NCBI GenBank assembly: GCA_963969595.1
Contig: OZ018410.1
Coordinates: forward strand, 42,699,413 to 42,763,412
DNA from: Neckera pumila
Taxonomy: Eukaryota > Streptophyta > Bryopsida > Hypnales > Neckeraceae
Direction of reading: 5' to 3'
Length of the DNA: 64,000 nt
The notes beneath the pieces are model-generated. The model saw only the letters and a program-made list of their open reading frames with translations. It searched no databases and was not told where the DNA came from. Below are positions 13,501 to 24,541 of the stretch, one piece after another; position 1 is the first letter of the stretch, and each line of letters opens with the position of its first letter. The position numbers were made by a program, and so were the translations under genes.

Positions 13501-14850
13501 TCTACTTGAACGAAGAGGAGTCAAGAATTTGTCCGAATCAATCAATCTCGGACTGATGAGAAAGCAAGGAATTGAGAAAGGTTGCTGAGAGTTTGGTTTC
13601 AGATTGCCATTGTCGAAGCTGTTCAGAAGAGAGAATTTACTGGAGCATGGTGTGGCTTCTCACCGCGCACTATCAGTGACAGAACCAACAGAAGTAAGAG
13701 GCTTGCCCAAGCGCAGTGAGCTTGGTCTTATAATCCAAGACGACCCACACTTCCCAAAGTCATATAATCCACAATTTTATAATCCAGGCTTAATCGCCGC
13801 TGGTGAGAAGCGAAGCATTTGCTTCCAGTGATTTGGCTATATCACAGCCATTGCAAGCCCATTAGAGATCTTGAAAATTATTCAAAATAGCTCTGCTTGT
13901 TGACATTGCTATAGGGTTTATAGTGCACGGAGTGCAACTATGCATCTACACTGCGACAACCCTGAGTGCTCTCAGCCGTGTCGGCTACATCACGTATGTA
14001 TCTCGTTTAACTCAAAGTTACTGATCTCTCAATTTCTTGGTATTTTCTCAGTGGTATGATTTCGTGTTCCCTTATGAATTGAGAAGAGCCGTCCATGGTG
14101 TTACATTTTGACAGAATATGTACCGAGTGTAATTCTTGGGAGATGTATTGAATTGTGAAGAGATCTCTAGATGTTAGAGTCGAATTTGGTCAGTCAAATT
14201 TGTATGAATTTCTTGTGCAAGTATTGAAAGTGGGAAGTTGTAGATCTGACAATAGACTACCCCCATTTCCATTTCCACTTCAAGACGAGTGGCCATGAAC
14301 ATTGAGTTAATAACGCTTGTTTATAAGAACAATCAAGGATTTGAACAGAAGAGTTGCTGCTGGTAACAGCAGCAACTCAGATCTCGTCAGAATAGGAGAC
14401 GAGATCAGGTCCGTGCGATTTTAAACATCCTCAACCTGAAAATGATAGCCTGATGGAAATTTGGGATTCTTGCAGCATACATGGCGACGGAATCCAAAAC
14501 TCGAGACTAAAGCAGGTTTTCGATTTGTCTATGAAGCTGGGGGACTCCATTGTCAGCGCGGTACTTGATCTGCTTGTGAAATTATTAATCTAGTATTGCA
14601 CTGCCATTCGTAATCTTTTGCAAACCATTGGTACTGCGAAGGATGTAATGCTCTGTCAGTGTAGGTCTTCAGCAACTGCTAAACTTTGCATCCACCATCT
14701 AAAATCAATAGTTGGTGCTGTGCAGACGATAGATTTCATGAATATTTTCCAGAGGCCAGAAAGGCCACCCCCTCTTGTTAATGCCGCAGGCACTTGAAGT
14801 AAAAGCCTTCTAGCTACTGCCATGATTTTGCCCCTGCAAATCTAAGCAAG
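13501..14850. other. GC-elevated region without a coding frame; possible non-coding transcript
   Basis: Composition is closer to exon or leader DNA than to its surroundings, yet the longest frame is only 75 codons (13604-13831) and resembles nothing I know. The twin hairpins at 14351-14406 lie inside it. It could be a non-coding RNA gene or a decayed gene; the sequence does not settle this. Confidence 0.3.
14351..14406. other. two adjacent perfect hairpins
   Basis: Stem 1 is GAGTTGCTGCTG (14351-14362) against CAGCAGCAACTC (14367-14378) with loop GTAA. Stem 2 is GATCTCGTC (14380-14388) against GACGAGATC (14398-14406) with a 9-base loop. One base separates them. Both stems are perfect. Function unknown. 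Confidence 0.8.
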
Positions 14851-15773
14851 TTTGAAATGTGGGAATGTCATACCCGAACTGTGCTTAGAGAAACACTGGC
14901 CATCCTTGCAACTGATTTGAATCTTCGAACAAAAATTAGCATTATAATTTAAATGAGATGCACAAGTGCAAACTAGTCACCCTGCTCTACGCAGTGGGTG
15001 AGAGCAGAAAGATCGTTGTGTAGATTGAGTGACGGAAAGAGAAACTGGTAGAGTCAAAGAATGCAAAAGATATCCCCAATGATGAATACTTCAGAATTAA
15101 AACTAGTATGTGGAACAATTTCATGTGCAATGGAATGTTAATCAAGGAGTTTAAAGTGCAGTCCAGATTAGGACTGGGTCTAGACTGAAAGACTTCAATT
15201 AATCAATGCCCAGTTTTCACTTCTATCCGATCTCTTCTCTTGCTCGAAATCGCCACACCTAAAATACTAGAAATCATTCTCTTGTATCTTCCAGCTTGTA
15301 AAGTTGTCATGAAATGTGAGCAAGGAACCATCAATCTCATGCACCAAAATCCTACATGTACAGGGCTTAGGGTTTAGGGTTTAAGTCAAAGTTGTCAGTG
15401 ATATGTTTCACGTACTAAATCGAGTCTATTAACCAAGCAGCATTGACGAGTGTCCCAACCTCAGCAAGAAGGAATGTGCAGAGAACGGGACACTCATCAA
15501 GTGTATTGCTACTATCGTGATTATGGCGGAAGGCATGTTCACAGTGCTAGATAATGGGGTACCGTATGTGATCTGAAGAGGGAAGATGCTGATCAAGCTT
15601 GCAAAGGTAGCACTGAGGTAAGGATGCGAGTAAGCTTCAATCCGTAACTCGGTTGGGAAAACTCCCGTGAATGTGCAGAACTGATGACGATTACTCGCAA
15701 CAAAGATGAATTAGAAACTCTAAATTTCACTTTGATTACTCGCACGACATTTGAATCTACGTGTTGGGTTATG
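14851..15773. other. intergenic DNA with a telomere-like stretch
   Basis: No gene recognised. Around 15364-15386 there are two to three head-to-tail copies of the plant telomere unit TTTAGGG, the first imperfect. This is too short to be a former chromosome end. Confidence 0.5.
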
Positions 15774-16118
15774 GACTAGTAAGGTGAATTTCGTTAAACT
15801 GGCGGCATTCCATTACAATGGCACGTTATTTCAGTTCAGAACGGCCGTTCTGAAATCTACAACAGTGGTACATTCTGAAAACATATGCCTTTTTTAGATA
15901 TCTAAAATCTATACCAATCCTAGATTTGTTAGAATGGTCGCTATAAAATCTACATGGTTCCTAGATGTTTGAAATCTACAACAATCTTAGATGTCTGGAA
16001 TCTATATTAGTTCTAGATGTTCAGAGCGGACGGTCTGAAAAAATGGCATAAGGAATATGGCACAAGAAAAATATGGCATTGGGAATACCGTCATTTTAAC
16101 GAAATTCACCATTAGTAT
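15774..16118. mobile_element. MITE with long terminal inverted repeats
   Basis: The left end GGTGAATTTCGTTAAA (from 15782) recurs inverted at the right as TTTAACGAAATTCACC (to ~16112), and the match extends inward with a few mismatches to about 35 bp. TAGTA flanks both ends and may be a target duplication. Inside is a perfect 20-bp palindrome at 15835-15854, a decayed mirror of it near 16019-16038, and about four diverged ~28-bp units of the type CTAGATGTnTGAAATCTA. There is no coding capacity, so it would need a transposase supplied elsewhere. Confidence 0.8.
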
Positions 16119-17120
16119 ATTGAGACGCCATTGGTGATGCTTCAGGGATCAAAACTTATAGCCATTCTAAGCCCAAATTTTAGGTCACGGGCAGCAAATG
16201 AAACCTATGGAAATTTAAAATAGATAAAAAAAAAATTTCCCTCATAGATTGTGTTTTTGTCTATATGGAAAATTTTGATTCATTCCAATTGGATTCGTGA
16301 TGTGAAAGTTATGGAGTGTCTTGTTTCAATTGTAGGCAATTGTAGTGTCTTCTTGAGAAAATAACATATTGGATTTATTTTTGAGCCCAATTTTCAAAAA
16401 AGAGTTAGAAAGAAGGTTTGGTATGCTTGCTAGAACATTCTCACTGTTGGGACTAGTGTGTTTCAATTTCATCTTAGAATTATTAAAGATTTATTTTGTC
16501 CTTCAATCTTTTAAAGTCTGGTGCAATATTCTATGATTAGATGTGTGTAAAACAAATTTTAGTTTTTTTTGCTCTTTGCAATAGAAATAGTAGTTTTGAG
16601 TGGTTTTTGATAGAAAAAAAAATCTTGGGACTTTAGGGTTTAAATGTGTAGATATGGTTGGAACAACCCTTGTGTTGATCCCTAAAGGATGTTAGCATCA
16701 CTCATACAATGCAAATAGTGTTGCAACTTCTACAAACAAAGGCCTTCAACATGTAGTAAGTTTGTTTTTTTTCGTTGCAATTTTTTTATTGTGAGAGTGC
16801 CTGGAAATGCACCCTTGCTTTGTGATTTCACATGATTTTTTGAAACAATTGCAAGATTGAGCGAGGAAAAAATCACGTATACAAGAACTTTGTATCCCAA
16901 ACATAGACCAATTCTGGCACCAACCTCGTAAAGGGGTTAATCAAGTATCACTTGGTGTTGATTCCATTAGCAATAACATCTTAATAAAAACAACGTTGGA
17001 GATGAGTCACATTACTTGATTGACTCCAACAACATCTGCAACAAATTTTCATGAGGTTGTTGTTTAAAGACTTTAATTGAATCCCTGGTGTAAAAAATTG
17101 AAAGAATTTTTGGCAAATCA
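16119..17120. other. intergenic DNA with a family T relic
   Basis: Bases 16230-16645 share the block order of repeat family T and finish near CTTTAGGGTTTAA (about 16640), which resembles that family's right end. The rest is AT-rich without features I can support. Confidence 0.45.
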
Positions 17121-17467
17121 AATTAGAGAAAAAATCAGCCCTTGGAAGGACTGTTTTAAATTAACATGCCATGCTATTTCAAGCATGGTCTATCAACTTG
17201 GAAAAGTGCCCTTGGTAAGCAGTCAGATTTTGCGGATTTTTATTTTTTTGTTTTTTTTAAATGTTTTCATATGATTTAAAAAATAAATAAATAAATAAAT
17301 AAATAATATTTTATTCAAAATTTTGGGTTCTTGTGACATTGTCACAGTAGTTTTAGCTGTGCGGAAATAAGGGAAAAAACTATTTTTTTAGCCCCTTAAA
17401 ACTAAATTTCAGGGCACTAAAGGGGTCCGTGGAGCAGCCCTCCAGAGGGCTGATTTTTTCTCTAATG
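17121..17467. mobile_element. repeat family B, copy 1 (347 bp, clear TIRs)
   Basis: The left end ATTAGAGAAAAAATCAGCCC (from 17122) is repeated inverted at the right end (to 17466), and the inverted match continues for over 30 bp with few changes. An (AAAT)n tract sits in the middle (17280-17306). It is non-coding. Copy at 47990-48330 shares the CATGCCATGCTAT..GCATGGTCT.TCAACTT block and the GTAAGCAGTCAGA block. Confidence 0.75.
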
Positions 17468-19829
17468 GGGTAGTGACAATGACAATAGTAGTAGATTGTA
17501 CAAAAAAAGTACATGGCATATCTCCTTTTTGAAAACCTAATTTTTTGTTGATCACAAAAATTCTCCATTCTAATGAAAGTTTGCACTTGGAGTTGTTCCT
17601 CATGATGTTCACTCGATGGATTTGATGAAAATAATGTAATTGTCCTTAAACACTCTAAATTTTTCAATCTTTGGCTCTATCTGCACTGATAAAATCAAAA
17701 ATCTTGTATTGGTTCAAGAATTTTCCTACAATAGCTCAAATCGCGAGTATTCTCATCAATTAGTTCATGAATTTTCCTACAATAGCTTACATCACTATAA
17801 TTAAGATTTTGAAGGTGGTATAGGTACAATTGATGAGGTAGTCCTAGCTTAAAAATGAACCTTATTGTAACAAGAAGCAACCTTTGAATGCATCCACAAG
17901 TTAGAAGAAGGGAATACAAGAGGCAAGAGAATAACAATGCGTAGTATAGTGATCAACAATGTGTAGTTTGTGAGATTCAATTGTTAATATACAAAATGGA
18001 GATAACTCAGAACGTGGGTAATATTGTCAGTCAAATTGCTACTAGAGCTACTATGCACTCAAAAGATGCAAACATATCGCCCTTGCCTACCATCCCTGAC
18101 TCAAAGAATTTAGGAACGTCAAAGTGCTTAAAAAAATTCAATCCCCCTTTCCATGCTGCCAATTTGAATTGTACAAAAAATTTATTTTGATAGAATCCCT
18201 GTTGCTGATCTCAAATACAATATGAACGGAATACAATATATGATGTATGATATACATACAGATTTATAGAACATATGGATATATAATACATGATAAACAA
18301 ACATACAATATACAAACGTGAGTATTGATACAGGATATGGTGCCAATATCCCACATCGATTGTAATGACAATAGCTTCCAAAAATATAAGTATGGAAGGG
18401 GGTACAAAATGAAATTTGCACATCGTGATTGCCAATGAATTAATTAGCAGATTGTGGCAGTTGTGTTACTATATATTCCAAAAGCTATTATAAACCTTGA
18501 ATTGACGCTGTAGATTAAGAGTGTCCAATAGATGACAAATAATCCTTCTATGTAAGATAAAAGTGCAAATGTTCATGCAAGAAATTTTGTATAAAAAGGG
18601 GAAGTCTTGCACAATAGTTTGACCTCCAATGAGTGCTCTTGGGTTTTTTAAGCAAATAATTTACATGGTACCAAAAAAGATGATTGCCATGGTGACCAAT
18701 CCAATGGTCTTGGATTAATTAGCATATAGATTTGGATCTATGCATCTGAGCTAAAGGTGTTGGAATTTGTCTTTGATCTATTTTAAATTATTTTTTAGGC
18801 TAAAAGTGTTCAAATTGGTGTTAGACCAATTTAAAATTAACTTTTAGCGATTTTGGAATTCATATTTAGAATTTGAAGGGATTTGGATTTAATTGAGTGA
18901 CTTGTTCCACGTATTCCCAACATTTATCTATACATTACTTGCTCCAACCTAGTGTTGCTTGTGCCTCGGCACAAAGTCCCAGGGAAAATCAGATTTACGC
19001 CTCAGAGCCTGCAAAGGAAAATTTTCACACCTGCCCCAATTTAGTCCTATATTTAGCACTTGTAATTACTTTATTTCATTTTGATAAAACCAAAAGATCC
19101 TAGCTAGTAATAGAGATTATTCTTTCATATTTACCCTACATAGCACTTTGCGCCTGATTACTATAGCTACGCATTCAATAGTGCTCTGCTACAGGCCTAA
19201 ACCCTACTTACTTTGTTATATAGGATTTAGGTTCTACAATATAATTATAATTAATAAACCCCCTTTCACCTAGAAGGATTTAAATTACTTTATCACCAAA
19301 GTAAATGTTTGACAGATGATAAGCTGTGTAGGCGGGCAAAAATTTCCCCTGGTGGATTGCGAGGCGGAAACCTGATTTCTCCTCGGACTTAGTGTTGATG
19401 TCCGGCCTTCTCTGTGTTGCTTGTGAATTGGCGTCCTAAGAAGATTTCAACTACTTGAAATGAAGGAATTTAAATGAGATTATAGATAGGAAATGGACTT
19501 CGTTCAAGAAAAAGTTGATGGGAGGTCTCTATCTTGAAGACTTTAGCCAGTTCCCATTTGTTCAAAAAAAAAAAGACTTTAGCCAACAAACTGAAGAATA
19601 CAAGAGATTCATGAAGCGCATATAAGTTACTGGCTTATGAAGTTAGCTTACAACAACCAGTTGTCTGTTGTCTGTAAATGAGTATACAAGTTATTGTTTC
19701 TCCAATTCACCTCTTTTATTGTGCAGAGTTGATCGAATACGGCCGGGGTGAATTGACCCTTCGCTTGGCCTGCCCAAATCATTCCAGGGGTGCATGTAAA
19801 AAAAGGTCCCCTTTTCAATAGAAGAGAAT
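17468..19829. other. AT-rich intergenic DNA
   Basis: No gene supported on either strand. The string GAATTTTCCTACAATAGCT occurs twice (near 17719 and 17769). The region 18890-19110 is slightly less AT-rich but carries no recognisable protein. Confidence 0.5.
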
Positions 19830-20030
19830 TGGGGCCTTTGGAGGGCCGTTTCAGGCTCGTTCTCCAATCTAATTTGACCTTGTGAATAGCGGTACGGGCT
19901 GTCAAAATTTTTTTCTTTCACTCTCCTCCCCCCCCAAATATCTTTTTAAAAAAAAAATGATGTGGCACAGTCTCGACCACATTAGCCAGCAATTATTCTT
20001 CGTTCCCGCAGTCTGAGAATGTTGGACAAC
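19830..20030. mobile_element. repeat family B, diverged copy
   Basis: Shares GGAGGGCCGTTTCAGGC, GGTACGGGCTGTCAAA, a poly-A/T middle, and ATG.TGTGGCAC..TCTCGACCAC.T.AGCCAGCA with 51419-51687. Ends are approximate because the right boundary is decayed. Confidence 0.65.
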
Positions 20031-20079
20031 TCAGCACTAATATTGTGCCATGTTAAATCTATGTTCTTCACTTCTCCTA

Positions 20080-21014
20080 GCTAATTTGGAGCCTTTGATT
20101 GCAAATATGAATTCAAAATTTGCTATATTCAAATTTTGGGTACGTGTGATTAGAGATTTCTATATTTTTGGCCCAACTTTTATAAAAAGGTGCAGACGAG
20201 GAATAACTTTAAGGCCCAACAATTTTCATAACTTTTGGCTACATGTTTAAAAGTTATTGCATGATATGTAGTTTGTTTCTCAACTCGAGCAGCCCAGGCA
20301 CACAAGAAAAAATCACTTTTTCAGAAACAAAAAATTCAAAATTGGTTTTCTAGAATTATATATATGTGGAAAGCTTTGAATCATTCCGTTTCGATCAATA
20401 AGTCAAAAGTCATGAAGATTTTTTGTTTGCGGGTAGTTACGGATTCTCTACTCTAAAATAAACTTTATAGTCCTTTATCTCACTCAGTTTTCAATATTTT
20501 TGGAAAAATATAAAATCATAGGATGTAGATTGTTTATTATAACATTGCAACCATTGAAATTGGCATTTTTCAATTCCATAATAAAATTCTTAACAATTTA
20601 GTATTTTGAACCATTCTCTACTTCTTTCTACTTACTATTTTTTTCCTATATCTTGTATAGTTCCAAATGATGTGAAATTTTTCAAGCATGTGGCCAACTT
20701 GTCTAGGAAAAGAATCCAAAGAAGCACCACCATTTTGGATATTTTTCAATAGAAAAGTGAGCTTATAAAGTGTAGCTGCACTGTTTTTCATAGGGCCCAA
20801 AAAATGGTTTCAGTGAAATTGAATGCTTATATCTTCCAATCCATGAGGTGGAAATTTCTGAAATTTTTACCACATATTCTCAAGTCAGCATACTACAAGA
20901 TCTTACAGTTACATGTGTCAAAAATAGTTTTTTTCAAAAATTGGTACTTGTTTCAAAAACGGCAATTTTAGAACGTTTTTGGTGAAAACATAGTCATGGA
21001 ACTTTAGGGGTTAA
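20080..21014. mobile_element. repeat family T, copy 1
   Basis: The right end ACTTTAGGGGTTAA closes at 21014. The interior blocks (CAACAATTTTCATAA, GGAAAGCTTTGAATCATTCC, a TTCAATATTTTTGGAAAAAT block, TACTACAAGATC, GGTGAAAACATAGT) match 22910-23501 in order and, inverted, part of 33460-33730. The left end is decayed and its position is approximate. Non-coding. Confidence 0.65.
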
Positions 21015-21689
21015 GCTTACGTTTGGAGGGGTATTTTGATGTAGGTTACATATTGTCATTGTCCTTGCTATTGAGTAAGAGGATTCCAAAACACTGAAAT
21101 GTATCATTATTTGCATCATAAGGTACTTGAATAAATGGTTACTTTTCAAAGCTTTGTTCAAAGTGTGAGTCAAATCATAGGTAGGCTCTCCCTCTGTTGA
21201 ACTGTACATTTTCTAGTTTGTAAAATGAAGTTGCCAATGAAATCTACTACACTTAAAAGCACCAGTAAAGGAACAACAAATTAGACCTGTAAATAAGAAT
21301 ATAATTTTTGATTGACACAACTGAAAACTTGACCTCGACTGTACAATCTTCTACTGTCCATGTTGTAGATGACATGTACAAAATTTGAAGTCATTTGGCC
21401 ACATAGATTGCAAGATCATAATGTTTTAGTGTTAAAAATGAATTCTGAAATTTTCCCAAAAATACGTTTGGAGGTGAAATTTGATTTTGAAATTTACTCA
21501 AATGAAAAAACTTAACACTACAAAGTGATTCAAACCTAGGATACAAACACATTGGTGAAAAAACAATTCATTCAATTGACTCATTGTGTCTACAAAATAG
21601 CTTTGAAATGTCAAAAAAGAGCAAGAAAAATTGCAAAAAACACATCTAAGGGTGAACCTCCTTCTACTAGAATGTTTCTCAGTCACTCA
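21015..21689. other. AT-rich intergenic DNA
   Basis: No gene or element supported. Short frames here lack resemblance to any family. Confidence 0.5.
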
Positions 21690-22160
21690 TTACTTTTTAG
21701 ATTGACATGAAATTTTAGCAACACAAACTAGACTAGTATGCGCAACTTTTCCAAGAGAAATTATTGAAAATGGACACTGTATGAAGAAGAAACAAGCCGC
21801 CAAAGTTTGATGTACTCCAAAAATGGCAGGATTTTGAGCTTTGAATTGCTCCCAAAAATTCAAAAACAAGTTGGATTATTATGAAAATTTTACCACAATA
21901 ACTAGGCTTTAAGGAGAATAAAACCCAACAAATTTTATTGAAAACATATAGTATATGAAGGAGATACTAGGCTTTGAAGTTGCAACCCTAAAATGCAATT
22001 TGGTGATCTCAAATTGAAGTTTTGAACTTTGATTGGCTTCCAAAAAATCAACACATCCTGGATTGATCTGAAAACTGTACCACACAAACTAGCGGAGAGA
22101 ACAAAACTTTCCCAACAAGTTTTATTGAACTTGTACCTTATATGCAAAAGTTAAAGCACT
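21690..22160. repeat. three diverged tandem copies of a ~170-190 bp unit
   Basis: Blocks of the form TGAAAATTTTACCACACAAACTAG start near 21705, 21880 and 22067. Each is followed by a block like ACAAAACTTTCCCAACAAGTTTTATTGAA (written here in consensus) and a TATATGAAG block. Unit spacing is about 173 and 187 bp. Non-coding. Confidence 0.6.
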
Positions 22161-22282
22161 TTGAAGTGGAGTTGAAACTATTTGAGGACACTTTCTGTCC
22201 TCTTTGTCATTTTGGTGTTAAGAACCACTCCTATAAATGGATGTGAAATGGACATGAGGTGGTTCTAAAATTGACCTCTATC

Positions 22283-22729
22283 AATACCTTAAATGAGTTT
22301 GTTTGTTTGTTTGTTTGTTTGTTTGTTTTGTTTTGTTTTGTTTTGTTTTGTTTTGTTTTGTTTTGTTTTGTTTTGTTTTGTTTTGTTTTGTTTTGTTTTG
22401 TTTTGTTTTGTTTTGTTTTGTTTGTAGCGTGGACAACTTCCTGACTGTGCGTCCCCCGGCCGCGTGCTTGGTACCGTCGGAAAGCTCTCGCCGAGGAGGG
22501 GTGCACCGGCTTGGTTTCGTGGCGTTTGGAGCGGTGGTGCAAAGATTATTGAATTTCAAAATATTTATTGATTAAAAAATTAGAAAATTACTTTTACTTT
22601 GATTTTGGTGGCGTTCTTGCTACTGGGAGTGGAACCGGGAGTAGAACTGGGAGTAGAATCGGAAGTAAAACCAGGAGTGGAACCGGGAGTAGATGAAAAT
22701 TGGGCCATCGGCACAGGGTCACACTAGTA
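22283..22729 (+). mobile_element. repeat family G with long TTTTG tract and 12-bp minisatellite
   Basis: Opens with ACCTTAA, then (GTTT)n at 22298-22325 and about twenty TTTTG units at 22326-22424. It continues through GTGCGTCCCCCGG, CGTGCTTGGTAC, GAGGAGGGGTGCAC, TTTCGTGGCGTTTGGA and AAAATTACTTTTACTTTGAT to the end CACACTAGTA (22720-22729). Six ~12-bp units of the type CGGGAGTAGAAC fill 22624-22694. Frames through the TTTTG tract are artefacts of the repeat. Confidence 0.75.
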
Positions 22730-22909
22730 GTCTTTGAATGAATTAAGGAAAAAAGCATTATTAATTGCAAAAGCCAATCACTTTTTGCTTTCCCCACCTT
22801 TCTTTAGAATTGCAAGTGAACGATTTATGGAAGACCTAGGGTCATAAATAGGGACCTACAATCCAACTCATTTGAAAATTCATAAGTAATTCAAAAATGC
22901 TTAGAAAAA

Positions 22910-23501
22910 TACGAAACTACTTGGGTTGGATTCCTCATCATTTTTCTTTGTAGGTGGGAAGCTTTGAATTTATATGTAGGTGGGAAGCTTTGAATCATTC
23001 CATTTGAATCTATGAGTCAAAAGTTATGAGGATTCTTAGTTTGAGGCAGTTATGGAATCTCAACTCTAAAATAAACTTTGAAGTCCATTATTTCAATCAA
23101 TTTTCAATATTTTTGAAAAAAAATAAAAACCTTGGGTGTAAAGTGTTTATTACAACATTACAACCGTTGGGATTGGCATTTTTCAATTCCATAAATAAAT
23201 TCTTAAGTAACCACCATTTTGGACATTTTTTATACAAATGTGACCTTGTGAAGGGAAACTGCCCGTTTTTTTGCAGGGACGATAAAAGGATTTTTGTCAA
23301 TTCAAACACAATTATCTTGCAATCTACACGATGGAAAATTCTGAAATTTTTTCCACATCTTCTCAAACAAGTTTACTACAAGATCCTATAGCTACATGTG
23401 TCCAAAAATGTTTTTTTTTTCTAAAATTTGATACTTGTATTAGAAATGGCAGTTTTAAAGTGTTCTTGGTGAAAACATAGTGAAAAACCTTTAGGGGTTA
23501 A
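22910..23501. mobile_element. repeat family T, copy 2
   Basis: Ends in CCTTTAGGGGTTAA at 23501 and matches 20370-21014 block by block, with a deletion in the middle. A 20-bp stretch, TAGGTGGGAAGCTTTGAAT, is doubled near 22951-22998. Left end approximate. Non-coding. Confidence 0.65.
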
Positions 23502-24036
23502 TGGGATAGAAAAGTAAAATAAAAATCTTCAAAAATTACTATGATTAGAGCTTAATATTTTGAACTTTAACAAAGACAATTCTTGTGAAAATTGCAAATA
23601 TTCAATTTATAATTGATTTGAAAGGATTTTTCAATTTTTAGCTTCAAATTTATTGAATAAATTGGTTTGTGAACTATTGTGATTGATCCAAATTTTATGA
23701 TGGATATGATTATATTTTACAACTACTGTTTGAGAGTCATCATTAACCCTTAAAAGACAAATGATGACCTTAGAAATCATCCTTTTTCATTATCGTGTGA
23801 ATCATTGGCTTGAAAAATTTCAAAAAAACTCATTAGAAGTCAAACTTCTATAAAAGACTTTTCCTTTTCACAAGAAAATTATGAAGATAAAGAGTTGAAC
23901 TTCTGTCCTATTAGAATAATTTGTTGTCATTCATTGAATGCCAAACGTCTATATCAACATTTCAGGGTAAAATATTCTTCTAAGTTCCATTTAATAACAA
24001 TTTTGGAAGTTTAGACTACTCCTTGTCCTTAAGTCT
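23502..24036. other. AT-rich intergenic DNA
   Basis: A TTAACCCTTAAAAGAC string near 23744 may be a decayed family T end. Nothing else supported. Confidence 0.4.
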
Positions 24037-24541
24037 TTAACCTCTAAAGGACCTCAAATTTTGACTTGATTTTTTGAAACTTTTTAAGAAGATCGGAAAT
24101 CAAATTAGCTTTCTGAAAATATAATTTTTATTTCAATCACTGACCGTGAGCAAAAATTATGTCATCATACGTCTAAAAAACAATTCGCTAGGTAGAACAA
24201 AAAAAACAAAAAAGATTGAATTTTTAATTTTTATTTTGGAGAGATTATGTTTTTGTCTACATTTGAAGCTTTGATTCATTCTACTTGGACTAATAATAAA
24301 AAGTTATGGACAATCTTTTTTTATAGGTTGAATATTGTTTATAAAAATAGTCTCACCGTTGGAATTATGATGTTTCAATTCTATCTTTGAGCTATTAACA
24401 ATTTAGTGTTTTGTATGATCTTAGATCTACTTCTACTCAATAAATTTTAAATGAATGAAAATCAAGTTTTGATATTTTGAATATATTTTTTTACAACTCT
24501 CAACTCAAATGTTCAACAAACATTGGTCCTTTAGAGGCCAC
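24037..24541. mobile_element. repeat family T, short copy with both ends
   Basis: Left end TTAACCTCTAAAGGACC starts at 24037; the inverted right end GGTCCTTTAGAGG lies at 24527-24539. The interior shares the TTTGTCTACATTTGAAGCTTT and ATTCATTC..TTGGA blocks with the relic at 16230-16640. About 505 bp, non-coding. Confidence 0.65.

Noticed and set aside
15364..15386. TTTAGGG repeats
   Set aside because: Only two to three units, common by chance and in plant promoters; not an internal telomere array.
22231..22575. Open frames of 60-103 codons rich in KQNKT or FVLFC repeats
   Set aside because: They are translations of the TTTG/TTTTG microsatellite in a family G element, not proteins.
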